Part shown: piece after piece, positions 29,043 to 38,173 of the stretch
Layout: every line of letters begins with the position of its first letter
Position numbering within the stretch: the stretch's first letter is position 1
NCBI GenBank assembly: GCA_949825065.1
Contig: OX463859.1
Span: forward strand, 30,583,847 to 30,647,846
Source of the DNA: Odontocerum albicorne
Taxonomy: Eukaryota > Arthropoda > Insecta > Trichoptera > Odontoceridae
DNA length: 64,000 bases
Direction of reading: 5' to 3'
Translations under genes and position numbers: made by a program
Notes under the pieces: generated by a model
The model's input: only the letters and a program-made list of their open reading frames with translations
Databases searched by the model: none
Told to the model about the DNA's origin: nothing

Positions 29043-29857
29043 CCCTTTCGTGGCTGGTAAGAATACGGTTTCCCACTTTCGAAATTGCTCTAAAAAGATC
29101 AGTAGGAATTACATTTCCCAAGTTTATTCACTCCTGCCATCTAGCGACATTATTGGGTATTACGATAAAACAATTACCTACTTTATCGGTTGATCTTGTA
29201 ACTGGCAGTTGAATTCTAAATAACACGTATTGTTTTGTTTGGAGTGTCGTGTGTCAGATACGTTGATTTTGTGACAAAACTTGAAAATTTTCAAGTAAAT
29301 AAGGATTTTGACGATTGATTTGATTTCTATAGACATTTTTTTCACTGTATGATATATACATAGCTGGTGATTTGATCTGAATTTCAAGGTAAGCCATATT
29401 TCATAAGTGGGAAGCAAGCGGTCTTCCCACGAAGCTAAATAAAGATTATGTTTCAAAATATGTGACGAATGTTTTTTCTTGTAGATGGCTAATAAATGGA
29501 GTTTGAATAACCCCAACCACATAGAAAAAGCGATGGAGTTTTTATTTTCACTTCCCGATGTTGAAGAAATGTCAGACATAGAAATTGACGATGGTGCACA
29601 AGAGGAATTGGATGCACTTGATAACGTGACAATTTCGCAACCGGATATATCGATGAATGTAGAAGAGGATTAATTATAATGTTCATTTTAATGTTTTTTT
29701 ACTTAAAATAAATTATATTCTTAAAAAAGTATAAATCCCATTAGTTTTTTTATAAGTTCCGATCGATTTTTTTAAAATATTTTTTTTCCATATTTCTTTA
29801 TACTAATAAATGCGAATTTTTTTTTTATCTAATACATAAAATTTGAGCACGAAAGGG
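29043..29857 (+). mobile_element. piggyBac derivative, 815 bp, TTAA-flanked
   Basis: The ends are CCCTTTCGTGGCTGG and, inward from the right, CCCTTTCGTGCTCAA, immediately flanked by TTAA (29039-29042, 29858-29861). The CCCTTT terminus and TTAA duplication identify piggyBac. The element keeps a promoter-proximal part with a possible 5' intron (CAAG|GTAAGC at about 29389 to TTGTAG at 29484) and a short acidic open frame, then ends. Confidence 0.88.
29485..29673 (+). pseudogene. piggyBac transposase N-terminus, truncated
   Basis: A 62-codon frame begins right after a TTCTTGTAG acceptor with MANKWSLNNPNHIEKAMEFL and continues in an acidic stretch (SDIEIDDGAQEELDAL, MNVEED). Acidic, low-complexity N-termini are usual in piggyBac transposases. 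The DDD catalytic domain and the Cys-rich end are absent. The frame is open and spliced, so a short peptide could still be made; the family match is inferred from the element's ends. Confidence 0.55.
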
Positions 29858-29888
29858 TTAAAGCAGGAAGAAGTTATCTGGTGTGATG

Positions 29889-30045
29889 GGCGATGATCTC
29901 TGTGGCCTAGTTAGTAAGATGCTTGTCTCTTAACCCGAAGGAACCCCGATTAAAAAAAAAAGACTTGTTTTCTCTTAAGGCCTTTTTAACATCTTTCTGG
30001 TTCGTTGGAAGATATTGATATATGGCATCAAATCCGCCCAAGTCG
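29889..30045 (+). mobile_element. tRNA-derived SINE
   Basis: The head GTGGCCTAGTTAGTAAGATG has a clear tRNA A-box look (TGGCCTAGTTAGTA). After a degraded B box comes TTTCTGGTTCGTTGGAAGAT with a LINE-like tail. It is the plus-strand relative of the SINE at 54255-54447. It starts about 30 bp after the piggyBac copy. Confidence 0.65.
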
Positions 30046-30049
30046 TCCT

Positions 30050-31990
30050 ATATACAATGAAAGTGTATACAATAGGCAATGATTTTTCAAGTTATCATGA
30101 TGAGATTGTTTTTTCAGTTGAAGACTCGTCGCCATTCTACAGAAATCAGTAAACTTTTTCCGTAATAGAAAAAAAATATGAACCAGGCAATAGGAATTAT
30201 ATTTCCATGCCATAAATTGTTATTAACAAAATCATTGTTGCTCTTAATTTTTCTTGTTATATAATGTAAATGAGTTAAATTTATCTCAAATGTAAAATAA
30301 AAAAATAAAAATGTGAGTGCCATCATCATCTATTAACAGCACCCTCTAAAGTTGCAGTAGACGGGGCAATGTCTCACAGATGTACATGCGTTTCTTCAAC
30401 GTTGAAAATAACGTATTTTTAGTACGCGAGTTTAATTACAACCGTTTTACCGGGCTAAAATGAGTAAAAAATCGTACGTTTTCAACTCGAGATTTTATGT
30501 GCAACACCGCCAATTCCTTCCTGTCAGGAATAACACAACTAAATTCTGTACAAACCATTATTAACAATGACCAACAATGGTTGAATTTATAAGTAACCAT
30601 ATGCAAAAAAGGATTTGAAAACATTCGAGTCCTCCAATTCTTCAAAACTACTCGATATTTGCACGAGTAAAAGGCTACACAATAACTATATTAGATTGAT
30701 GTTTTAATGATTATGAATTAATGTATACCTTTCATGGCTAATAAACAAGTTCTCCCTAAACTGATCGACATTTTCAGATGAGTTATATTTATTTTTCTTC
30801 TCTTTTTAAATCCTCGATCACAATTTTGAGGTTAAACTTATAGTTTGACAGTCATAAACAATTATTTTCCTTCTTGAATACTAGTCGTTAACTTCTATAT
30901 CTGACGGAGTATATGCCAGCGTCAAGTGACAAAGAATTCTTTCAAATTTAAACATTTCCAGTCTAGTCTAAAAGTACGCAAATATGAATTCATTGAACTC
31001 GAATATTATTTCCAATTATTTATTGGCTATGGAAAATTCACTGGTTAAAAAATCCAGGTGGATGAAATGACGTACCTGAGAAGTGATGGAAGTGGCACTA
31101 ATGGGCCTAGAAACTACATAAAGACATACTGAAGTGTTTTTTGCAGAGTTATGGAGACCTAGTCGGATTCGAAATCATGGAGTTGATTGGTTTTTTCGAG
31201 TCGGAATCAAAGTCAGTTTCGGAAGATGCTATTCTTAATTCGATTTCAAATTCTTTATATTTTCTAAAACTTATTGGTTACATACATTACATCATGAAAT
31301 TATGAACTTTGTACCATTTAGTACAAATAGTGCGTATTATGACGAGGAATCCCCATAGACATTATTTCCACATACTCTACATTTAAGTAGTTACGTAAAG
31401 TAATTTAGTATAATATATAATTAGCCAATATACGAGTATATACTATAATGGGAGTCAAACATTTAAAAATTTCTGGAGTTAGAATATTTTGCTAACTTCA
31501 CAATTTTGATTTTGTGTATAGTCTGCTATAATTGTGAGATGCTGAATAATTATTGGCGTATTTAAACTATTATATATATTTTGATGTTTTCTAAAAACCG
31601 TTTGTAAATGTGTTATATAAGTATTTTACGATTCAACAGTAGACATCACAAAGAAGTGTTAAGAATTTATAAATCTGAAAACCATCGAAAAAGAATAGTC
31701 TAGCTTCATATTTCTCCTATCACAATTTTTTCTTTAGTCTATGTTAATTTGCCCGGGAAGTCGCTGTCAAATATCAAAACATTGCGATCGTGAGAAATAA
31801 TATTTCACGGCCATTATTCAAAGAGATAGTGAGAAATAATAAATGTTTTGTACGATATAAACATCGCAGTTTATTTTGATTTCTAAGTTTTTTTTAAATC
31901 ATCAGATATAAGTTTTTCATTTATGAACTTGTATTCATATTATTTGATTTAGTGAAAATTCTTGAAATGATTAAGTAAACAAATTAAAAT
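30050..31990. other. Intergenic AT-rich sequence
   Basis: No coding frame with family motifs and no shared repeat were recognised across this stretch. Its right end should include the promoter of the SFR1-like gene. Confidence 0.5.
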
Positions 31991-31991
31991 T

Positions 31992-33527
31992 ATGAAAAGG
32001 TCACGATCTTCCACTTCAACATCTGTTAACACTCCGAAGTCGAGGAATTCGAAAAAGCGTAAAGATGACACTCCAGTCATTGATTATAAAGTTGTTTCCA
32101 CTCCTGAAAATAGCAGCAAAGAATCACCATTTTCAACAAGAACTAGCGGAGGAATAAGTAAATGTCTACTGACTCCGTGCAGAAGAATGGGGTTAGCTAG
32201 AAACAGGAAGAATTCTTTAAATATATTTATAGAAGATAAGTCGCCGGTATCTTCTAAAAATACATCTAAAGAAAAAAATGTCGATTCTCTAACTTCTGAT
32301 GAGGCAAAAAAATTCGATGAGAAAGTTCAAGGTTTGTCTGAGAAGTCGAATCAAGTTGATATTCCTTCTGATCAAAATGTAACAGAGAAATCGAAGAGTC
32401 TAACAAATATGGCAGTAAATGTCGAAAATATGGATATTAATAACGTGAAAGAACCGCCTAACCTTTTAAAGAGTTGTGTCGTTTTGGTCAATAAGAAAGT
32501 TTTGCCAAAGAATAAAAATAAATCTAAAAAGAGTTCTGTTGATAATAATGAAATAATTAATTTAGTTAGCGAGAAAAAAACTGACTTTGTTATTGAGGAT
32601 ACTAAAAATGGCGAATCTTCACCTAAAATAGTTTTAACAATCAAAAAGAATAATGATAATAAAGTGTCTCTTGATACATCTAAAAAGGAATCTGAATATA
32701 CAGTTGTAAATAATTCAACTAAAATCATTTCCGATGATAAGAAAAAGTCTAAAAATGATAAAACTGTCCAGTCGTCTTCTAAAATAATTCTACCGATTAA
32801 AGAGCTAGATTCATCAAAAAATTCATCAAATGACAGTAAATCATCTTGCGACAAATCTAAGAAGTATTCTGAAGATGAAGAAGATGAAATGTTGCCATTA
32901 AAAACTGTTCAGCATAATATAAAGAAGTCTAAAAGTGATGTTAAATGTGTTGAAAAATCACCTAAAGTGACATTGCCAGTAAAGAAATCTAAGTCTAATG
33001 TTTCAAATGAAAGTAAATTGTCAGATAATAAAAGTGATTCAAAAGTATTAAAAAGAGAAGATAGTAATATAACAAGTGTAGAGAGTGTTAAATCATCTCA
33101 GTCATCTATTTATTCTTATCAAAGTGATGATGATGATGATTTTGAAGAGAAAAAGACAATAATAGACAGGAAGAGTTACAAGAAAAATTTGCAAAATAAA
33201 TTATCACAGTCAAATAAATCAAAGAGTGCCAATAAAGATTCGGTGACACAAAAAGATATTGACGAAATAAAAAGGAGAATTCAAGAGAAAGAAGAAACGC
33301 TTAAAGAGTTAAATTGTTCCCCTCGAAGAAAGCTGGGTCTTGAAGAGTTGAAAGGACTTATCGAAGCTTGGAGAGAGGGGTGTCAGAAGGCACTGGAAGA
33401 GTTGTTGGATTCGTCTAAGAAAAGTGGAACGATGAAAGAAAATGCCGAAATGGAAGATTTGCTTCAAGCTTTGAATATTCCCAGGGATTTAGTTAAATAT
33501 GACCCAGAACAAATGTTATTTGAATAG
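31992..33527 (+). CDS. Mei5/SFR1-like recombination protein with long basic N-terminus
   Basis: A single 511-codon frame starts MKRSRSSTSTSVNTPKSRNS. Residues ~1-400 are Lys/Ser/Asp-rich with poorly conserved repeats and look disordered. Near residues 53-73 there is a compact motif, SKCLLTPCRRMGLARN. The last ~95 residues form a coiled-coil stretch (DEIKRRIQEKEETLKEL), then LKGLIEAWREGCQKALEELL and a final LLQALNIPRDLVKYDPE block. This order matches the C-terminal Mei5 domain of SFR1, which with SWI5 stimulates RAD51/DMC1 strand exchange in the nucleus. Mammalian SFR1 is roughly half this length, so the N-terminal region is unusually long. The start is the first in-frame ATG and follows an A-rich leader. 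The assignment rests on the C-terminal pattern only. Confidence 0.72.
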   Translation: MKRSRSSTSTSVNTPKSRNSKKRKDDTPVIDYKVVSTPENSSKESPFSTRTSGGISKCLLTPCRRMGLARNRKNSLNIFIEDKSPVSSKNTSKEKNVDSLTSDEAKKFDEKVQGLSEKSNQVDIPSDQNVTEKSKSLTNMAVNVENMDINNVKEPPNLLKSCVVLVNKKVLPKNKNKSKKSSVDNNEIINLVSEKKTDFVIEDTKNGESSPKIVLTIKKNNDNKVSLDTSKKESEYTVVNNSTKIISDDKKKSKNDKTVQSSSKIILPIKELDSSKNSSNDSKSSCDKSKKYSEDEEDEMLPLKTVQHNIKKSKSDVKCVEKSPKVTLPVKKSKSNVSNESKLSDNKSDSKVLKREDSNITSVESVKSSQSSIYSYQSDDDDDFEEKKTIIDRKSYKKNLQNKLSQSNKSKSANKDSVTQKDIDEIKRRIQEKEETLKELNCSPRRKLGLEELKGLIEAWREGCQKALEELLDSSKKSGTMKENAEMEDLLQALNIPRDLVKYDPEQMLFE

Positions 33528-33557
33528 ATTGTATATTTAATTTTTTTCTTTATATAT

Positions 33558-34140
33558 TATACTAGAGAAAATGTAGGATGGTCCCTGTGACGTTTGAAAT
33601 GTCGAGTCTCAAGGGGGTGGGGTAAAATCGTTTTTTTTTTTTACAAATTGAATCATTTTTTTATAAATCAAAAAATGGTTTTTCTCTAAACTGACATTTT
33701 AATTCCTAATTTTCATTATACTGACTTTCTAATGTATTGTATGATTTGTATCTATCTTTAAATAGGCCAAGATCCACTATGAATTAATACTAATTACGAA
33801 CATTTAATTTTATGTATAAAAAAATCGAAAATCCAATTATCATATACCCCATCCCTAGACAATGTATACTAACGTAGTGACTTGACAAAGGTCACCAAAT
33901 ATTATTTGATTTTAACAAACTGCCACATTTTTGATAATTTGTAACAAGATGTATTTATTAATTTGTCATTATTGTTAGTTTTATGTAATGTATATTTACC
34001 TAAATAACTTGCTATTCATTAGAATTGAGGCTCATATTAAAGTTGATAATATAATTCAAATTACTGAACGTCGTTACAAGGTTGTATTGGGGCAAATTTG
34101 TGAACTGTCACAGGGACCATGCTACATTTTCTCTAGTATA
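33558..34140. mobile_element. 583-bp TIR element (MITE), copy 1
   Basis: About 33-bp terminal inverted repeats (TATACTAGAGAAAATGTAGG ... CTACATTTTCTCTAGTATA) include the word GGTCCCTGTGAC. A second copy is at 43839-44395. The left end lies only 30 bp after the stop of the SFR1-like gene, so that gene's transcript probably enters the element. Confidence 0.88.
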
Positions 34141-34204
34141 ACTCATTTACTTACGATAGCCATGTTGACCCTGAAGAGCTATTACCATAATGATGTTTGT
34201 TAAA

Positions 34205-34612
34205 GACATGCTAGAAGCAAAATTACTAGATAGATGCTTAGTATAGATCAAAATAATAAGTTGTGAAAAACTTATAAAACAAATATATGTCTAAAATTAA
34301 TAATGAGTGAAGATAATGAAAATTGAGAAAAGAAAGAAAAGATACATGTGGAGATTTTTTTTCAATGAAAACAGAAAAAGTTAAGAGATGTATTTATATG
34401 AGTGAAGCAAAAGATTTATTCTTTAATGTGGACATTTGTCTTCTCTGGTTTAAAAGGGGCATGATTGTATATACGAGTACATGTTGATTCTTTTTGTTTT
34501 ATGTTAATCAAGTTTTGGATGTTGGATATTTTATAAAATATTATTTTCTCAAGTAATTCAATAAGAAATATTTATAAACTAATTAATACTATTCAAAAAG
34601 AGATATCTGATT
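34205..34612. other. AT-rich sequence, no gene seen
   Basis: No coding or repeat signal recognised. Confidence 0.45.
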
Positions 34613-34616
34613 TTAA

Positions 34617-34897
34617 CCTGTACACCGCGTTAAAAATCAAATTCCACGAATCCTGTGCGCGGCACGATTTCGGCGTTTTTAAATTTCTAAGTTTAAACGC
34701 GTATTTTGTTTAGAACCACTGATATTTGATTACAACACCAAGTAAACATGACACAAGTAATTTTCTGATAATAAATAATAGTCATTACTCTTAAGGAGAC
34801 TCATTTAATAAAGGAGATAAACTAAATATTACGTAAAATACACAAAGGAATGCTACAGATCAGATCACCGGCGTTTGTGCTTCCCGCGAGGAACATG
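34617..34897. mobile_element. TTAA element family 'CACCGCG', copy 1 (short)
   Basis: It begins CCTGTACACCGCGTTAAAAA and ends CTTCCCGCGAGGAACATG, with TTAA on both sides (34613-34616, 34898-34901). Length is 281 bp. The other copies are 41215-41800, a chimera at 48395-49482, and 56905-57519 in reverse. Confidence 0.85.
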
Positions 34898-34901
34898 TTA
34901 A

Positions 34902-35280
34902 ATAGTTTGCCAATGATCCAATAATCCAATGCGCTTTATATATCCTGAAAACTAGATAGTAACCAATTAGCCTACTTCTGATGGCTGTACAACTCGTGCA
35001 GAGTTCTATCCAAAACAATGCTTCTTGATTTCGGACAATCTCGGATCTTTTGTTTCTTTCTATTCTTATCTTTCCCCCAATTTCTCCAGGTCAGCCAATA
35101 CATTGTCCTTTAATGCTGTCTAGAACTACCTAAATATCGTGTGTTTCTATCCTTTTCTCTCAAACACCATGTTTTTCTCCCAACAACCCCAATCAAATAT
35201 CCAAAAAATATCCCACATCCGTCTCATAAGTCCGATGAAGGAGTAAGATGTCCCAAAGTCAGACAGATACTCTGAACACA
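34902..35280. repeat. Segment duplicated at 48675-49055
   Basis: The ~380 bp following the short TTAA element (TTTGCCAATGATCCAATAAT ... AGACAGATACTCTGAACACA) is nearly the same at 48675-49055, where it again follows a copy of that element. Element and flank were therefore copied together. Confidence 0.85.
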
Positions 35281-35463
35281 AACCATCAATGTGTTCTAAT
35301 AGTTTTTTTCACGTGCAATTCTGATGATTTGATCACTGCCTGTTTAGCATACATGACTAGACCATGCTAGGTGACTGTCCCTTATAGCAGTGCTTCCCAA
35401 TTACTTTCATGTAACGGCCCCCTAAATCTGAAGTAATTAATTCCCGGCCCCCCCCAAAAAACA

Positions 35464-36433
35464 TTTTTTTTATAGTTGAAGATTTCCTTCCGTGGTTGCA
35501 GTCCTAAGACTGGTTTGCAGCAATTTGAACTCTTCTCCTCCATTCCCCCCTGTCCTGTGCGGCTCTTTTTAAGTCTGTATATGTTGAGCAGCGCACGTCC
35601 ACCAACAGGTCCTCCAGGTACTCTCGGCGTGGGCGTCCCCTAGAGTTTTTCCCCTCGGTCATACCCTCCATTATGGCATGCAAGAGGCCCTCTTGTCGTA
35701 TTATATGACCGATCCATCTTGCACGCCTTTCGGACAGGATCCTGAGCAGGTGCCTTCCTCCTTCGATTCGTTGGAGAACCTCTTCATTTGTGATGCGGTC
35801 TCTCCAGGAAATTCCCAATAGTCTTCTATAGGACCACATCTCAAAAGCCTCTAGTCTTCGTCTATCTCTTTCGGATAGGCACCATGTCTCGCAGCCGTAC
35901 ATCAAGATACTCCATACATAGGTCTTGATGAGGAGTATTCTCAGTTTTAGGTCTATATTATTTGATTCTATTATTTTCGACCTTTTATTAAATGCAAGTC
36001 TAGCCTGATGTATACGGCTGTCGACCTCGCTCTTGGACCGACCGTCCCATGTTATTTTGCTCCCGAGGTAGACAAACTCCTCGGTGTTCTTTAGTGGTTT
36101 ACCCGACATCACTATTCTCATCTGGTGTTGCGCTCGGCCTACAGTCAGCAGCTTTGTTTTGTCTTTATTTATCTTCATACTGTAGTTATTTTGAAGAATG
36201 CTTTCCATAGTTGTTAAGGCCTCTTGTAGTTCCTCTTCACTTTCAGCAACCATAGCAATATCGTCAGCGAACCTTATCATGTCCACCTTTTGCCCGTGTA
36301 TCTTTACACCTTCTCTGTGACTCATTCTCTCTCTCAAGTCGTCAATCGCGCTCTGTATATAGGCGTTAAAAAGAACAGGTGACAGAGAGCATCCCTGCCT
36401 TACCCCTTGTCTTATATTGGCTTCCTTTGTGTC
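35464..36433 (-). mobile_element. RTE-like LINE, 5'-truncated
   Basis: The minus strand carries the catalytic and C-terminal part of a non-LTR reverse transcriptase ending in an A-rich tail (seen as a T run at about 35465-35475 on plus). It is inserted in the hAT element above. Confidence 0.85.
35504..36433 (-). pseudogene. Non-LTR reverse transcriptase, 5'-truncated
   Basis: The open frame enters at ANIRQGVRQGCSLSPVLFNA (RT block with G-x-RQGC-LSP) and goes on to MIRFADDIAMVAESEEELQE (catalytic FADD box), KTKLLTVG, FVYLGSKITWDG, SILMYGCETWCLSERD and a C-terminal RRARWIGHIIRQ ... GRPRREYLEDLL. It ends IAANQS. The region shown is free of frameshifts for about 310 codons, but the endonuclease and N-terminal RT are missing, so it cannot mobilise itself. 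It is the longest intact retroelement frame in the window. Confidence 0.88.
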
Positions 36434-36742
36434 TCAACACAAAATTATAGGAACTTGCTTAAAAATTTTTTTTAAAATAAAAACTATACTCACATGAAAC
36501 AATTTAATACTCACATGAATATTTGTACTTTGTACTGAATATTTTCGCGACCCCCACGAGAAATCCCGCAGCCCCCAATTTGGGAAGCACTGCCTTATAG
36601 TACAGGGTGGCCCAAATGTCACTCCTCCATTTTAAAAAGAAATAACTTTTTTATTTCTTAATAATTCACATTTATTCTTTTATAAACAGAAAACACACTT
36701 GAAACTAAATTTTTGTTTAGTTTTGAAAATTACATCCTTTGA

Positions 36743-36944
36743 CACATTCACTGCGATATGTATTTATAGATTAGTGTAGAGGTACTGAAAAAAATCATAT
36801 TTTCGAAACCTTAAAACCTTACGGAAACCTTAAAATATTCAGTACCATACAAACAAAGAGAATCGAATGACGCGCAACGGGCGTCATCAGCGTCTCTACA
36901 AAAAATGTGTCGACGCCCCAGGGGCATCTTTAGCAGCGAACGTG
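36743..36944. mobile_element. Fifth TTAA family, 202 bp, nested in a TIR
   Basis: Ends CACATTCACTGCGATATG and, inward from the right, CACGTTCGCTGCTAAAG are flanked by TTGA (a decayed TTAA, 36739-36742) and TTAA (36945-36948). Removing it restores the left arm of the surrounding long-TIR element, as judged from the intact right arm. Confidence 0.75.
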
Positions 36945-37179
36945 TTAAATAACTGCCATTTTGCTCTTTACACTGACACGCTCTTTCTAAGGCGTGAACC
37001 ATCGCCTATCGTAATGTTTCTTGGCTTATTTCTTCACGGATGTTGGCCTTCAATTGCTGAATGGTTCGAGGATTGTTACAGTATACTCTATCTGGAGAAG
37101 TCTGGAGCAGTTAAGTCAGGTGAGCGTGACAGCCACTTGATTTCAGAGTTTTGCGAAATTATCCTTCCAAAAATTTGTC

Positions 37180-37509
37180 TTAAAAGTTCAATTGTCGGGC
37201 GAGCTGTATGAGCAGTAGCACCGCACCATCTTGCTGCCACCATACCTCTGGTGTGTCCTCGGCTGCAGGACGCACTAAATTCTCTAGCATTTCTCGATAC
37301 CTTTCGCCATTGACGGTTAGTGGGCTTTCTGCCTCATCTTCAAAGAAATAAGGTCCAAGAACTCTTTCCGCATTTACACCACACCAAACCGTTACTTTTA
37401 CGGGGTGCAGACTACGTTGGTGGACTATTCTTGGATTTTCTGTCTCCCAAAATCGCATATTTTGTTTATTAACAAATCCGTTTAGGTGGAAGTGAGCCTC
37501 GTCGCCCAA
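37180..37509 (-). pseudogene. DDE transposase fragment, Tc1/mariner type
   Basis: The frame reads MGDEAHFHLNGFVNKQNMRF (first catalytic Asp in DEAHF), SLHPVKVTVWCGVNAERVLG, PYFFEDEAESPLTVNGERY and EVWWQQDGAVLLLI (second Asp block QQDGA). The third block is broken beyond ARQLNF. It belongs to a DDE_3-type family unlike the DD34D mariners elsewhere in the window. Confidence 0.75.
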
Positions 37510-37662
37510 AATGGCAGTTATTTATAGGATGTAATTTTCAAAACTAAATAAAATGTATTTTCAAGTGTGTTTTCTGTTTATAAAAGAATAAATGTGAATT
37601 ATTAAGAAATAAAAAAGTTACTTCCTTTTAAAATGGAGAAGTGACTTTTGGGCCAACCTGTA

Positions 37663-38170
37663 CTTATAAATTAGGGTTGACTGTGTTTCCTGGTTCCTGT
37701 TGAAATGCCAGATTGTTCTCAAAACAGAATATTTGTTGTGCAAATGTTTACTGATAAATAATGACACACATTTTGATGAGAGCTATATGCATTTATATTA
37801 ATACAAAACTTTCATTTTGCTATATGTATACAAAATCACTTTCGATGAATCAATTTTTCATTGTTACTGTCGCTCTTACAGTTGTTGCTACTCTTGTTTT
37901 ATAAAAAAAAAAAAAATATATGCCAATGTGCTCTGATCCTCTCACGTCGGTATGCCATCGGATACAGTACAGCGGTGTGGTCGGTGAGTTTGCTGGTGTG
38001 CAATGACTCACTCACTTAAATGAAAAAAAAACTCCACAGCACAGTTTCGCTTTCCAACTGAATTGATGTAGGAATGATGAAGGGATCCTCGACATACAAG
38101 AAGCAAAATAATACAATGTTGTCAGTAACAAAAAATTAAAATTTCAATTTAAAAACTAAATTATTACGTA
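37663..38170. other. AT-rich sequence, no gene seen
   Basis: No coding or repeat signal recognised; a short A run is near 37902-37917. Confidence 0.45.
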
Positions 38171-38173
38171 ATA

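Larger units (their letters stand above)
35388..36592. mobile_element. hAT element containing an RTE insertion
   Basis: Ends CAGTGCTTCCCAATT and, inward from the right, CAGTGCTTCCCAAATT are flanked by the perfect 8-bp duplication CCTTATAG (35380-35387, 36593-36600). Eight-bp duplications and CAG-type ends define hAT. Only non-coding hAT sequence remains around a ~970-bp LINE insert. Confidence 0.9.
36603..37660 (-). mobile_element. Tc1/mariner-type element with long TIRs
   Basis: Inverted arms of at least 135 bp (36603-36737 and 37527-37660) start CAGGGTGGCCCAAATGTCAC and CAGGTTGGCCCAAAAGTCAC, and TA flanks the ends (36601-36602, 37661-37662). The left arm is interrupted by a TTAA insert, after which the inverted similarity (ATAACTGCCATTTTG) resumes. 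A transposase remnant is on minus. Confidence 0.87.

Noticed and set aside
32372..32854. 160-codon minus-strand frame inside the SFR1-like gene
   Set aside because: Shadow frame on the opposite strand of a long coding exon; Leu/Phe/Ser composition follows from complementing Lys/Asp/Ser codons.
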